A DNA stretch of 64,000 bases from an uncultured Paracoccaceae bacterium (GCA_937872465.1 CALMSR010000050.1:62001-126000); one strand, 5' to 3'; shown: positions 46,119 to 55,140, counted from the stretch's first letter. The notes: generated by a model from the letters alone, not told the origin. Program-made: numbers and translations.

Positions 46119-48281
46119 GTGACGATAGGGACTTGCCGCGCCGCCATCGGCGCGATCGGCGGAGCGTTGCCTGCCTCCCGGCTATGGAGCGCGCTGGCGG
46201 CTTCGGCAGGTGCCGCCATCGCGCCGGCGGTCGTCCACGCCCAGGACATGGGTCTGCCGACCATCAAGGTCGAGGCCGAGGCGACATCGGACGTCGGCCC
46301 GGATGTCGGATACGTGGCGATCGACACCACGACCGGCTCCAAGACCGACACGCCGATCGAGCTCATCCCCCAATCGGTATCCGTGGTCACCGAGCAGGAG
46401 ATGATCGACCGCAATCCCCAGGAACTCGAGCAGACGCTCGGCTACACCGCCGGCGTCACCTCCTCGATCTGGGGGCTCGACGGGCGCTTCGATCAGTTCC
46501 TGATCCGGGGATTCGACATCGGCACCTACGGCATCTTCCGCGACGGGCTCAGCCAGAAGTCGATCGGCTTCTCCGGTTTCAAGATCGAGCCCTACGGCAC
46601 CCAGCGCGTCGAGGTGCTCCGCGGCGCGGCGGGTGTCCTCTACGGCGAGAACGACCCGGGCGGCATGATCAACGTCATCACCAAGCGACCGAGCTTCACC
46701 CCGTTCCGCGAGGCCTTCGCGAGCTACGGCTCCTTCGATACCGCCGAGGCGGGATTCGACATCGGCGGCCCGCTCGGGACCGGCGGCAGCCTCGCCTACC
46801 GCCTGACCGGGCTCTGGCGCAACGGCCAGACCCAATATGCGAATTCCCAGAACGACCGCTTCTTCATCGCGCCGGCGCTGACCTGGGCGCCCAGCGAGGC
46901 GACCTCGCTGACGATCCTAACCAACTGGCAGCGCGACCGCCTCTCGCCCGCGGTGTTCCTGCCGGTCGCCGGCGAGGATTATCCCGAGAGCCTCGGCCCC
47001 CTCCCCTCCGGCTTCGCCGACGAGCTGCCCGACTTCGACCATTTCGATGCCGAGGTCGGATCGGTCGGATACCAGTTCGCCCATGACTTCGAGGAAGGCT
47101 GGAGCGTGCGACAGAACCTGCGCTATTCGCGCCAGTCCACCGATTATGCCGAACTCTACTTCAACGGCATGGCGGACGAGACGACGATGGATTTCGTCGC
47201 CTTCTCCGTCGACGAGACCGCCGAGATCTTCAATCTCGACAACCAGGTGCAGAAGGACTTCACCATCGCCGGCACCGAGCACCGGCTGCTGCTCGGCGCC
47301 GACTACAACCGCTATTCCTCCGACGGCACCCAAGGGTATCAGGACGGCTACCTGATCCCGGTCGCCGATCCCAGCTACGACTTCCCGGTCGCGCCGCCGC
47401 CGATCTACCAGGACGGCGAGCAGATCGTGGCCCAATACGGCCTCTACCTGCAGGACCAGGCAAGCATCGGCGAGGACCTGCACCTGACCCTCGGCATGCG
47501 ACAGGCCTGGTCCGAGAGCAGCCTCGACGACCGCCTCAGCGCCGCGGGCGACACGTCGCAGAGCAACGACGCCTTCCTCCTCAATGCCGGCGCGGTCTAC
47601 GAATTCGCGAACGGCCTCGCGCCCTATGCGAGCTACGCCGAGGGATTCACCGCGAACGTGGGCACGACCTTCGACGGGCAGGTCTTCGAGCCGACGCGCG
47701 GCACGCAATACGAGGTCGGCGTCAAGTACCGGCCCGCGAGCTTCGAAGGCTTCTTCACGGCGGCGCTCTACGACATGACGCGCACGAACGTGCTGACGAT
47801 GGACCCGGAGCATCCCGACTTCGCGGTGCAGACGGGGGAGATCGAGAGCCGCGGCCTCGAGCTCGAAGGCAGCTTCGACCTTGTCGGCGGCCTGTCGACG
47901 CAGGCGAGCTATACCTATACCAACGCCGAGATCACCTCCAGCAACGACGGCGACGAGGGCAACCGCCCGCCGCTGGTGCCCGAGCACCAGGCCTCGATAT
48001 GGGGCAACTACCTCTTCGCCGGCGGCGCGCTCGACGGGGTGAGCCTCGGCGCCGGCCTGCGCTACATCGGACAGACCTGGGGCGACAGCGCCAATACCCG
48101 CTCGGTGCCCGGCTACACCGTCGCCGATGCGGCGCTGCGCTACCAGTTCGGCAGGATGGAAGCGGCGGTGAACGTCACCAATCTCTTCGACAAGAGCTAT
48201 TACGCCACCTGCTATCTCGGCGGCGGCTGCACCCCCGGCGATGCGCGCCAGGTGACGGCCCAGCTCACGGTCGATTTCTGA
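46119..48281 (+). CDS. TonB-dependent siderophore-type outer-membrane receptor
   Basis: A 720-residue receptor importing a ferric chelate through TonB energy. A long signal region ends near VVHAQD, followed by a TonB-box-like LPTIKVEAEA and a plug domain with LIPQSVSVVTEQEM, LIRGFDIGTYGIFRDGL, VEVLRGAAGVLYGENDPGGMINV. The 22-strand barrel ends in QVTAQLTVDF with terminal Phe. The GTG start is chosen because GAGGGGA lies eight bases upstream and the signal peptide begins there. A CYLGGGC pair near the C-terminus may form a disulfide. The ligand is probably a hydroxamate-like siderophore by family only. Confidence 0.93.
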   Translation: MTIGTCRAAIGAIGGALPASRLWSALAASAGAAIAPAVVHAQDMGLPTIKVEAEATSDVGPDVGYVAIDTTTGSKTDTPIELIPQSVSVVTEQEMIDRNPQELEQTLGYTAGVTSSIWGLDGRFDQFLIRGFDIGTYGIFRDGLSQKSIGFSGFKIEPYGTQRVEVLRGAAGVLYGENDPGGMINVITKRPSFTPFREAFASYGSFDTAEAGFDIGGPLGTGGSLAYRLTGLWRNGQTQYANSQNDRFFIAPALTWAPSEATSLTILTNWQRDRLSPAVFLPVAGEDYPESLGPLPSGFADELPDFDHFDAEVGSVGYQFAHDFEEGWSVRQNLRYSRQSTDYAELYFNGMADETTMDFVAFSVDETAEIFNLDNQVQKDFTIAGTEHRLLLGADYNRYSSDGTQGYQDGYLIPVADPSYDFPVAPPPIYQDGEQIVAQYGLYLQDQASIGEDLHLTLGMRQAWSESSLDDRLSAAGDTSQSNDAFLLNAGAVYEFANGLAPYASYAEGFTANVGTTFDGQVFEPTRGTQYEVGVKYRPASFEGFFTAALYDMTRTNVLTMDPEHPDFAVQTGEIESRGLELEGSFDLVGGLSTQASYTYTNAEITSSNDGDEGNRPPLVPEHQASIWGNYLFAGGALDGVSLGAGLRYIGQTWGDSANTRSVPGYTVADAALRYQFGRMEAAVNVTNLFDKSYYATCYLGGGCTPGDARQVTAQLTVDF

Positions 48282-48591
48282 GCGCCCCATCGGCATGGCC
48301 TTGGACCCGTCACCGGACGGCGGCGACGCAGGAGACCGGTTGCCGCCGGACGACGACACCGCCGGAGACCCGGGCGGGCGCCCCGTCCGCCGCATCCGGT
48401 GGCCGCTCGCCCGCCGCGGCGGGGACTTGCCGGAGGGGCCGGGGTCCGACATGTTCCGGACCGCAGGCCGTCGAAACCCGTGCGGATGCGCCAGGATCCG
48501 GTCGGCGCCGCGCCAATCGGCGCGCGCTCGTCGACACCGGTCGTGAGAGAACCGCGGCTTGCACTGGGCGCGGCTCGACCTCCGTCGCCCG
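48282..48591. other. Gene-free convergent region
   Basis: No gene or clear hairpin with a T-tract was seen in these 310 bases between the receptor stop and the stop of the minus-strand permease. Open frames are GC-skew artefacts. Confidence 0.55.
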
Positions 48592-49251
48592 TCACCGCCG
48601 CGGATGCTGCCAGGCGAGGCTGCGCTCGTAGAGCCATTGCAGGCCGATGATCACCGCGGCGATCAGGCCGTAGAGCGCCCCGACGAAGGTCAGGATCTCG
48701 ATGGCCCGGTAGGTTTCCGCGACAAGCGTCGTGGAGGCGGCCGTGAGCTCGTCTACCGCGACGAGGCTCGCGAGCGAGCTCCCCTTCACCATCTGGATGG
48801 CATTCGAGAACAGGGCCGGCCCGGATGCGGCATAGGCCTGCGGAATCAGGATCCGCCGGTAGACCTGCCAGGACGTCAGACCGAGCGCATGGGCCCCGTC
48901 CGTCTGACCGTCGGGAATGCCCTCGAAGCCCGATCTGAGGAACTCGAGGTTATAGGCCGTCGAGGCGAAGATCAGCCCGATGATCGCGGAGGGCACGGGC
49001 TCGAGAAAGATGCCGAGCCGCGGCAGCCCATAATAGAGCACGAACAGAATGGCGAGCACCGGCGCCGCCCGGGCGAAGAAGCTGTAGGCGATGATGACCC
49101 GGCGCAGCGGCGCCGCGGGCCTCTGCAGATGGATCGCCAGCGGCAGCGCCAGGAGGTTCGACCCGACGATCACGATCGTCGAGATCATGAGCGTCATCAG
49201 GAACGCCTTCGTCAGCAGGGCGACATTGGCGGGATCATAGAGCCATTGCAT
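48592..49251 (-). CDS. Amino-acid-type ABC transporter permease (second)
   Basis: A 219-residue permease of the HisMQ type. The EAA loop is GQTDGAHALGLTSWQVYRRI and LIPQAYAASGPALFSNAIQM follows. The ATG at 49251 shares a base with the previous stop (TGATG) and has GAGG five bases upstream; a TTG one codon earlier is the alternative. Third gene of the set, with no ATPase after it. Confidence 0.88.
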   Translation of the reverse strand: MQWLYDPANVALLTKAFLMTLMISTIVIVGSNLLALPLAIHLQRPAAPLRRVIIAYSFFARAAPVLAILFVLYYGLPRLGIFLEPVPSAIIGLIFASTAYNLEFLRSGFEGIPDGQTDGAHALGLTSWQVYRRILIPQAYAASGPALFSNAIQMVKGSSLASLVAVDELTAASTTLVAETYRAIEILTFVGALYGLIAAVIIGLQWLYERSLAWQHPRR

Positions 49252-49892
49252 CAACGCCTCGCCTTCTGGGACCTTTCGTTGAATGCCAGGAGCGGAGTGA
49301 CGATGAGGATGTAGAGGCCGATGGCGATGGAGAGGAACAGGAACGGCTCGTTGGTGGCCGCGATCGCCTGCTTGGTCACGTACATGATCTCGCTCACCGA
49401 TACCGCCGACGCGATCGACAGCCGCTTGATGGTGGCGATCGCGTAGGTGATCCAGCCCTTGCGCGCCAGGGGCAGCATCTGGGGGAGGATGACCAGGCCG
49501 AAGAGGCGCCAGCGCGACAGGCCCAATGCGCGCGCGCCATCGAACTGGCCCTCGGGGATCGCCGACAGCGCGCCCTTGAAGACCTGATAGTCGAAAGCGA
49601 TGCCGACGAGGCCGAAGGCGACGATCGTCGAGCCGACCGCCCCCAGGTCCAGCCCGATCTGTGCGCCTCCGAAGAACAGGAAGAAGAGGACGACGAGCTC
49701 CGGCAGCGACCGGAAGATCGAGCTGAAGCCCTCGGCGGCTCGACGCGGCCAGGGCGAAGCGGCGCTGCGCACCAGGAGTGCGAGCCCGAGCCCGAACACC
49801 CCGGAGATGGCAAAGATGACCGCCGCGAGCGCGAGTGTCAGGATCGCCGCCGAGAACAGCTGCGGCAGCCAGGCGAGCGCGATCTCGAGCAT
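49251..49892 (-). CDS. Amino-acid-type ABC transporter permease (first)
   Basis: A 213-residue permease of the polar-amino-acid type with four to five spans. The EAA loop reads GQFDGARALGLSRWRLFGLV and VILPQMLPLARKGWITYAIA follows. It lies 20 bases after the binding-protein gene and overlaps the next permease gene. Two small permeases imply a heterodimeric channel. Confidence 0.88.
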   Translation of the reverse strand: MLEIALAWLPQLFSAAILTLALAAVIFAISGVFGLGLALLVRSAASPWPRRAAEGFSSIFRSLPELVVLFFLFFGGAQIGLDLGAVGSTIVAFGLVGIAFDYQVFKGALSAIPEGQFDGARALGLSRWRLFGLVILPQMLPLARKGWITYAIATIKRLSIASAVSVSEIMYVTKQAIAATNEPFLFLSIAIGLYILIVTPLLAFNERSQKARR

Positions 49893-49912
49893 GCGCCCGC
49901 CCCGGGTTCAGA

Positions 49913-50719
49913 TCATTCCGCGGCCGACCAGTCGATCGATGCGCCGAACCATTCCTCGATCAGGGCCTGCAGCGTCCCGTCGTCCCGCCAGGCCGCGAAC
50001 TGGGTATCGATGGCATCGGCGAGCGCCTCGTTGCCCGCATTCACCGCGACGCTCTGGGTGATGGTCGCCAGCAGGTCGTCGAGGACGACGACATCCGAGA
50101 TCTGCCCGTTCTTCAGCAGATAGTTCGGACCCAGGAAGTCATGCGCGGCAAAGTCGATCCTGCCGTTGCGCAGGTCGAGGAAGAGCTCGGTCGCTCCGGG
50201 GTATTCGCGCGTCTCCGTGACGCAGCCGGCGGGCAGCGCCTCGAGCGCGATCTTCTGGAAGGTCCCGCCCCGCACGGCGCCCATGACCTTGCCGCAAACC
50301 GTGTCCCATCCGGTGATCTCATCCTCGCCGGCGCGGCGCGTGATCGCGACGCCGTTCACGATGTAGGGCGAGAGCAGGATGAAATCCTCCGAGGCCAGCC
50401 GTTCCGGCGTGCGCGTCACCCCCGAGGCGATGATGTCGAAGCGTCCCGAGGTCAGGCCCGGCAGCAGGCCCGCGAAGTCCAGCTTCTCGAAGGACGGCTC
50501 GAGGCCCAGCGCCTCACCGAGCATGGTCGCGACATCGACGTCGAAGCCGGCCAGATCGCCGGTCGGCGTCGTCATGCTGAAGGGCGGGGCCGATCCCGAC
50601 GTCCCGACCGTCAGCACGCCGTCTTCGACGAGGGCGTCGCGGTGGTCCTGGGCATCGGCGGCCCCGGCGACCATGGCAAGCGCCAGGCCGGCGGCCGCCA
50701 TCAGAAATCGTTGGATCAT
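49913..50719 (-). CDS. Amino-acid-type ABC transporter substrate-binding protein
   Basis: A 268-residue periplasmic binding protein. The signal peptide is MIQRFLMAAAGLALAMVAGA and the mature chain has VGTSGSAPPFSMTTPTGDLAG, FDVDVATMLGEALGL and GRFDIIASGVTRTPER. Two Cys, in DTVCGKVMG and PAGCVTET, may form a disulfide. It is divergent from the NMT1-like gene, with 106 bases between. Ligand unknown. Confidence 0.9.
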   Translation of the reverse strand: MIQRFLMAAAGLALAMVAGAADAQDHRDALVEDGVLTVGTSGSAPPFSMTTPTGDLAGFDVDVATMLGEALGLEPSFEKLDFAGLLPGLTSGRFDIIASGVTRTPERLASEDFILLSPYIVNGVAITRRAGEDEITGWDTVCGKVMGAVRGGTFQKIALEALPAGCVTETREYPGATELFLDLRNGRIDFAAHDFLGPNYLLKNGQISDVVVLDDLLATITQSVAVNAGNEALADAIDTQFAAWRDDGTLQALIEEWFGASIDWSAAE

Positions 50720-50825
50720 CTCGGTCCTCCCGCTGCGGTTCTGCGTGACGAAACGCCCCGCGCGAGATATGCCGCGGAACCGATGGAAAAGCCAAGGGCC
50801 AATGGCGGCCCGCGCAGGGCGTCAG

Positions 50826-51755
50826 ATGCGGCTACGCTTCAAGCTCAATCACCTCTACCAGGGGCAGAACGCGCCGTTCCTCCATGCCGTCGATGCCGGT
50901 CTCTTTCGGCAGGCGGGCCTCGAGGTCGAGTTCGTCGAGGGATTCAGTTCCTCGCAGGTCAGCCGGGCGCTTCTCGCGGGAGATGCGGAGATCGGCTTCG
51001 GCGACGTGGCGACCGTCCTCGAAGGGGCAATTCGCAGCGGCGACGCGCCCATCCGCTCCCTGATGCCCATCTACCTGCGCAGCCCCTGCAGCCTGGGCTA
51101 TCATCGCCGTGCCGTGCCGCTCGCGCTCGAGGACATCGACGGCGCCATCCTCTGCGGCCCGGACGGCGACACATCGGCGAGGCTCCTGCCGCTGCTCCTC
51201 GCCCGAAATGGCCTCGGGGACGTCCGCTACGCGTTTCGTGTCGTTGCACCCGCCGAGCGCGACCGGATGGTCGCAGAGCGCGAGGTGCTGGCGGCGACCT
51301 GCTTCGATGCGACCCTCAGGTTCGCGATGCGCATGCGCGGCCATGACAGCTCCGATATCGAGTTCCTCTATTTCGCGGACCACGGCCTCGACATCTATAC
51401 CGGCGCCTTGCTCTGTCTTGCGAGCGTCCTCGAGGCGAGACCGGATCTCGCCGCGACCCTCTCGCGCGTCGTGCGCAGGGCGTGGCGGGCCTGCGCGGCT
51501 GACCCCGGCCTCGGCGTGCGGGCGGTGATCGCCCGCTCCCCCGCGCTCGACCCCGGCATCGTGAGGGAACAACTCGAGTGGGTGCTCGCCAATCAGGTCT
51601 TCTGCCCCATACAAGCCCCCTTCCGCTTCCTTCGCGACCACCGCCGGTGGCGCGACACGCTCCATGTCGCACAATTCGGCGCGACCGGTTCCTGGGAACT
51701 CGGCCCGGAGACCGCTGCCCTCGCCGACGGCATTCTCGGATCCGCCTCCGGCTGA
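50826..51755 (+). CDS. NMT1/THI5-like protein without a signal peptide
   Basis: A 309-residue protein of the NMT1/THI5 periplasmic-binding fold, as in SsuA, TauA and ThiY. It begins MRLRFKLNHLYQGQNAPFLH, and AVDAGLFRQAGLEVEFVEG then GDAEIGFGDVATVLEGAIRSG match the ligand-lobe pattern. No export signal is seen at this or the nearby in-frame start, so it should be cytosolic, unlike normal importer proteins. It may sense or bind a pyrimidine- or sulfonate-like molecule. It is divergent from an ABC binding-protein gene and 500 bases before the catabolic operon. Confidence 0.72.
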   Translation: MRLRFKLNHLYQGQNAPFLHAVDAGLFRQAGLEVEFVEGFSSSQVSRALLAGDAEIGFGDVATVLEGAIRSGDAPIRSLMPIYLRSPCSLGYHRRAVPLALEDIDGAILCGPDGDTSARLLPLLLARNGLGDVRYAFRVVAPAERDRMVAEREVLAATCFDATLRFAMRMRGHDSSDIEFLYFADHGLDIYTGALLCLASVLEARPDLAATLSRVVRRAWRACAADPGLGVRAVIARSPALDPGIVREQLEWVLANQVFCPIQAPFRFLRDHRRWRDTLHVAQFGATGSWELGPETAALADGILGSASG

Positions 51756-52170
51756 GCGGGGCGCCTTTCGCCGGCGGCCCGCCAAGGACGTGGTGGGCCA
51801 GGCGCGCGGTGGGCCAAGGCGGCCGGGCGGCGAGGCATCGCGACCGGCTACGACGAACGCGCCGCCGCCTGCTCCTGCCGGCCCGGGCGGGAGCGGCCGC
51901 CGGCTCGGGCAGCCGCGCCGTCGCCTGGTCCCGGGCCGGGGCGGATCCCTTGCCAGGTCGCTTGATTCGGGTGCCGTCGGCGTCCCGACGGCCTCCCCCG
52001 ATGGCACCGGCCCGACAAAGGCCATGCGCCGTTGCGGCGCTGCATCCGAACCGAGGGGACTCGGCGCCCTGTCTCCGAACCGGAGCCACCGGCTATTGCC
52101 ACGAAAATGCAAGGGCTTGCTGCGCGCCGCTTTCCCGCGTCGCCCCGCGCTCCGTTCGACGCCTGAATTA
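51756..52170. other. Gene-free region before the catabolic operon
   Basis: No supported gene. Open frames in both strands are Arg/Pro/Gly-rich and lack motifs. A shift to lower GC begins near 52080 and leads into the promoter. A decayed gene cannot be ruled out, but no family signature was recognised. Confidence 0.5.
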
Positions 52171-52174
52171 ACGA

Positions 52175-52204
52175 TTGACAAGCCTCCGGTCCGTGGGCGA
52201 TAAG
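52175..52204 (+). promoter_or_regulatory. Putative sigma-70 promoter of the catabolic operon
   Basis: A consensus TTGACA at 52175–52180 is followed after 18 bases by GATAAG (52199–52204), a four-of-six match to the -10. The operator-like repeats lie directly downstream, and the HTH-like gene begins 52 bases later. Confidence 0.55.
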
Positions 52205-52233
52205 TTGTGAACACTAAGTTCATTTGTGAACAC
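52205..52233 (+). promoter_or_regulatory. Operator-like repeats with three TGAAC half-sites
   Basis: TTGTGAACAC occurs twice, at 52205–52214 and 52224–52233, 19 bases apart. Between them is GTTCA (52218–52222), so TGAAC–GTTCA and GTTCA–TGAAC both form perfect inverted repeats with five- and four-base spacers. The site covers the presumed transcription start, the classic place for a repressor. The regulator is not identified. Confidence 0.65.
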
Positions 52234-52256
52234 ATGCTCTGAAGGAGGTCAGCGAG

Positions 52257-52559
52257 GTGGACGCTTTCAAGGATCGGCTTTCGCAGCGGGCTCGCGACAC
52301 CAGCCGGCCCGCCCTGGCGCACCAGTGCCGCGGCCGAGAGATAACGCCCGCCGAGGCCGAACTGGCCAGGGGGCTGATGGCGATCTACGGCGAGGGCACG
52401 CACGACTATGCGGCCGTGGCCGAGGCGCTCGCAGCGAAGGGGGTCACGGCGCCGAAATCGGGTCGCACCGACTGGACCGAGGCGCTGCTCGTCGCCGAGC
52501 TGGCGGAGATCAACGGCGAGCTCGATGCGGCCTATGCGGAGCATGGCTATGGCGCTTGA
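52257..52559 (+). CDS. Small recombinase-like helix-turn-helix domain protein
   Basis: A 100-residue soluble protein starting with GTG after a strong GAAGGAGG. The pattern ITPAEAELARGLMAIYGEG and DYAAVAEALAAKGVTAPKSG, followed by TEALLVAELAEINGELDAAY, resembles the small recombinase-type HTH proteins seen at the head of aromatic catabolic operons. Whether it binds DNA is unknown; it could equally be a structural partner of an enzyme in the operon. The ABC ATPase gene starts inside its last codons. Confidence 0.65.
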   Translation: MDAFKDRLSQRARDTSRPALAHQCRGREITPAEAELARGLMAIYGEGTHDYAAVAEALAAKGVTAPKSGRTDWTEALLVAELAEINGELDAAYAEHGYGA

Positions 52560-53319
52560 GTTCCGCGGCGTCACCAAGCAGTTCACCACGAACTCGGGCG
52601 CCGTGCTGACCGCGATCCGGGACGTCACCTTCAAGGTGAACGAGGGCGAGTTCGTCTCCGTCGTCGGTCCGTCCGGCTGCGGCAAGTCGACCCTGCTGTC
52701 GATGACCGCCGGCCTCTACCAGCCGACGACCGGCGAGGTGCTGGTCAGCGACCAGCCGGTGACCGGGCCGAACGACCACGTCGGCTTCATGCTGCAGAAG
52801 GATCTGCTGCTGCCCTGGCGCAACATCGTGAAGAACATCGAGTTCGGGCTCGAGGCGCGCGGCGCCGCCCCCGGACCGCGGCGCGAGCGGGCGATGGCCG
52901 AGCTCAAGCGCTGCCACCTCGCCGGCTTCGAGAACCACTTTCCCTACCAGCTCTCCGGCGGCATGCGGCAGCGCGCGGCGCTGGCGCGCACGCTCGCCAT
53001 CGACCCCGAGATCATCCTGCTCGACGAGCCCTTCTCGGCGCTCGACGCCCAGACCAAGCTCCTGCTGCAGGACAGCTTCGCCGCGACCATCGCCGAAAGC
53101 GGCAAGACCACGCTGCTCATCACCCACGACCTCTCCGAGGCGGTGCTGATGTCGGACCGCATCCTCGTCCTCTCCGAGCGGCCGGGCACGGTCCTCACCG
53201 AGATCAAGGTCGAGCTGCCCGACCGCGCCCACCCCCTGAAGCGGCGGGTGATGCCGGAGGTCGGCGAATACGCCGGCCAGATCTTCCGGCACCTGAAGCT
53301 CGAAGAAAAAGCCATCTGA
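52549..53319 (+). CDS. NitT/TauT-type ABC transporter ATP-binding protein
   Basis: A 256-residue ATPase. Walker A is GPSGCGKST (about 39–47), the Q-loop is in LQKDLLLPWRNI, the signature LSGGMRQRAALARTL, and Walker B IILLDEPFSALD with the switch His in LITHDLSEAV. This Q-loop and DLLLPWRN pattern is typical of SsuB/TauB-like importers. ATG 52549 is chosen because GGAG is seven bases upstream; ATG 52543 is too close to it. It overlaps the small upstream gene. Confidence 0.93.
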   Translation: MALEFRGVTKQFTTNSGAVLTAIRDVTFKVNEGEFVSVVGPSGCGKSTLLSMTAGLYQPTTGEVLVSDQPVTGPNDHVGFMLQKDLLLPWRNIVKNIEFGLEARGAAPGPRRERAMAELKRCHLAGFENHFPYQLSGGMRQRAALARTLAIDPEIILLDEPFSALDAQTKLLLQDSFAATIAESGKTTLLITHDLSEAVLMSDRILVLSERPGTVLTEIKVELPDRAHPLKRRVMPEVGEYAGQIFRHLKLEEKAI

Positions 53320-53350
53320 CGACAGCCATTCCCATGAGGGGGACGACGAC

Positions 53351-54322
53351 ATGAAGCGCCTGTTCCTAACCACCGTCGCGGCCGCCGCGATCACTTTCGC
53401 CGCCGCGGCGGAGGCCGCCGAGGAGGTCACCTACCTCTTCCCGGCCCCGGATTTCCTGCCCGCCTTCGCGCCCTTCCAGCTCGCCAAGGCCAAGGGCTAT
53501 TTCGACGAGGCCGGGCTCGACGTGACCTTCCAGGTCGGCAAGGGCGGCGCCGATGTCGCGACCCAGGTCGCCGCCGGGAACGCCGACATGGGCGGCGGCA
53601 TCGGCGACACGCCGATCATCGTCCGCGCCAACGGCCTCGAGGTCCGCGGTGTGGCGCTGCTCGGCGGCCGCGGCCTGACCCAGCTGGCCTGGCGCAAGGA
53701 CAGCGGCATCACCGGCCCCGCCGATTTCAAGGGCAAGAACGTCGGCGTGCTCTCCTTCCAGGACACCACCTATTACAACCTGCTCGGCGTGCTCGCCTCC
53801 GCCGGCCTCGACAAGAGCGAGGCGAACATCCAGGGCGTCGGCCCGGGCGGCACCATCCAGCTGATGATCGCCGGCAATCTCGACGCGATGTCGGGCGTGC
53901 CGGAGTGGATCGCCGCGGTCGAGGGCGGCGGCGTCGAGGTCGAGCAGATGCCCGTCGACGAGGTCTTCCCGGCGATGGCCCAGGCGATCATCGCCTCCGA
54001 CACGACGATCGCCGAGCGGCCCGAGGTGGTGAAGGGCTTCGTCAACGCCGTCCTGCAGGCGGTTCGCGACATCGAGGCCGACCCGGCCCAGGCCGCGCAG
54101 GACTTCGTCGCCGCGGTGCCGCAGCACGCCGGCAAGGAGGCCGAGGTACAGGCGATCCTCGAGGCCTATGCCGCGAAGGTCTATCCCGAGGCCGAAGGCC
54201 AGCCGCTCGGCACCTTCGACCCCGAGCGGATCAAGGCGGTGCAGGACTTCTACATCGGTCAGGGCGTCGTGCAGACCGCCATCCCGGTCGAGGACCTCTA
54301 TACCAACGAGTTCGTGCAATGA
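53351..54322 (+). CDS. NMT1/THI5-type ABC transporter substrate-binding protein
   Basis: A 323-residue periplasmic protein. Signal peptide MKRLFLTTVAAAAITFAAAA ends near EAAEE. The mature part has PAFAPFQLAKAKGYFDEAGL, GGADVATQVAAGNADMGGG and GVLSFQDTTYYNLLGVLAS, the pattern of SsuA/TauA/ThiY-like binding proteins for aromatic or sulfonate ligands. It is 31 bases after the ATPase gene and overlaps the permease gene by ATGA. It probably captures the substrate degraded by the downstream enzymes. Confidence 0.92.
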   Translation: MKRLFLTTVAAAAITFAAAAEAAEEVTYLFPAPDFLPAFAPFQLAKAKGYFDEAGLDVTFQVGKGGADVATQVAAGNADMGGGIGDTPIIVRANGLEVRGVALLGGRGLTQLAWRKDSGITGPADFKGKNVGVLSFQDTTYYNLLGVLASAGLDKSEANIQGVGPGGTIQLMIAGNLDAMSGVPEWIAAVEGGGVEVEQMPVDEVFPAMAQAIIASDTTIAERPEVVKGFVNAVLQAVRDIEADPAQAAQDFVAAVPQHAGKEAEVQAILEAYAAKVYPEAEGQPLGTFDPERIKAVQDFYIGQGVVQTAIPVEDLYTNEFVQ

Positions 54323-55140
54323 GCAGCGCGACCGCAACCGCCCCGGCCGTGAACGCCGCCGCCCCGGCCCGCCCCCGCGGGTCCCGCGCCGCGCTCTACG
54401 CGAGCCTCAGCCTTCTCGCCCTGCTGCTCGTCGCCTGGCAGATCCTGCCCACGGCCCTGGCGGTCCCGAAATACATCATCCCGACGCTCTCGGACTGCAT
54501 CGTCGAGTTCGGCCGGATGTGGACGAGCGAGAGCCTGCTCGCCAATACCGCCTCGACCGCGCTCTACACCATCCTCGGCTTCGCCATCGGCAGCGCCCTC
54601 GGCGCGGCGCTCGGCTACCTGCTCGGCATGTCCGAGTTCTGGGAGAAGGTGCTCTCGCCCTATATCCTGGCGCTGCAGATCGCGCCCAAGGTCGCCTTCG
54701 CGCCGCTCTTCATCATGTGGTTCGGCTACAACGCCATGCCGAAGCTGCTCGTCACCGTGCTGATCGTGTTCTTCCCGGTGCTCGTTAACGTGCTGCAGGC
54801 GATGCGGACCGTCGACCGCGACCTGGTGAACCTGGCGCGGGCCTACAACCTCTCGCGGTTCCAGATCTTTCTGAAAGTCGAGATGCCCTCGACGCTGCCG
54901 AACCTGATGGCGGGCCTGCGCATCGCCTCGACCCTCGCGGTCATCGGCGTCACGGTGGGCGAACTCGTCGGCGGCAACACCGGCCTCGGCTTCCTGATCT
55001 CCTACGGCGGCGGCCAGGCGAATGCGGCGATGGTCTTCAACGCGATCATCCTGCTGACCGTCATCGGCTTCCTGCTCTACTCCGCGCTCGTCCGCGCCGA
55101 GACCCGCCTGCTCCACTACCTGCCCAAGGCACAGTTCTGA
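54319..55140 (+). CDS. NitT/TauT-type ABC transporter permease
   Basis: A 273-residue inner-membrane permease with about six spans, starting LYASLSLLALLLVAWQIL. The EAA-like loop is LVNLARAYNLSRFQIFLKVE and the C-terminal LGFLISYGGGQANAAMVFNA is typical of SsuC/TauC. It overlaps the binding-protein gene by ATGA and completes a one-ATPase, one-permease importer. The cupin gene follows after 47 bases. Confidence 0.93.
   Translation: MSSATATAPAVNAAAPARPRGSRAALYASLSLLALLLVAWQILPTALAVPKYIIPTLSDCIVEFGRMWTSESLLANTASTALYTILGFAIGSALGAALGYLLGMSEFWEKVLSPYILALQIAPKVAFAPLFIMWFGYNAMPKLLVTVLIVFFPVLVNVLQAMRTVDRDLVNLARAYNLSRFQIFLKVEMPSTLPNLMAGLRIASTLAVIGVTVGELVGGNTGLGFLISYGGGQANAAMVFNAIILLTVIGFLLYSALVRAETRLLHYLPKAQF

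Noticed and set aside
51756..52170. A decayed transposase or integrase before the catabolic operon
   Set aside because: Six-frame reading shows no recognisable transposase or integrase motif, terminal repeats or target duplications.
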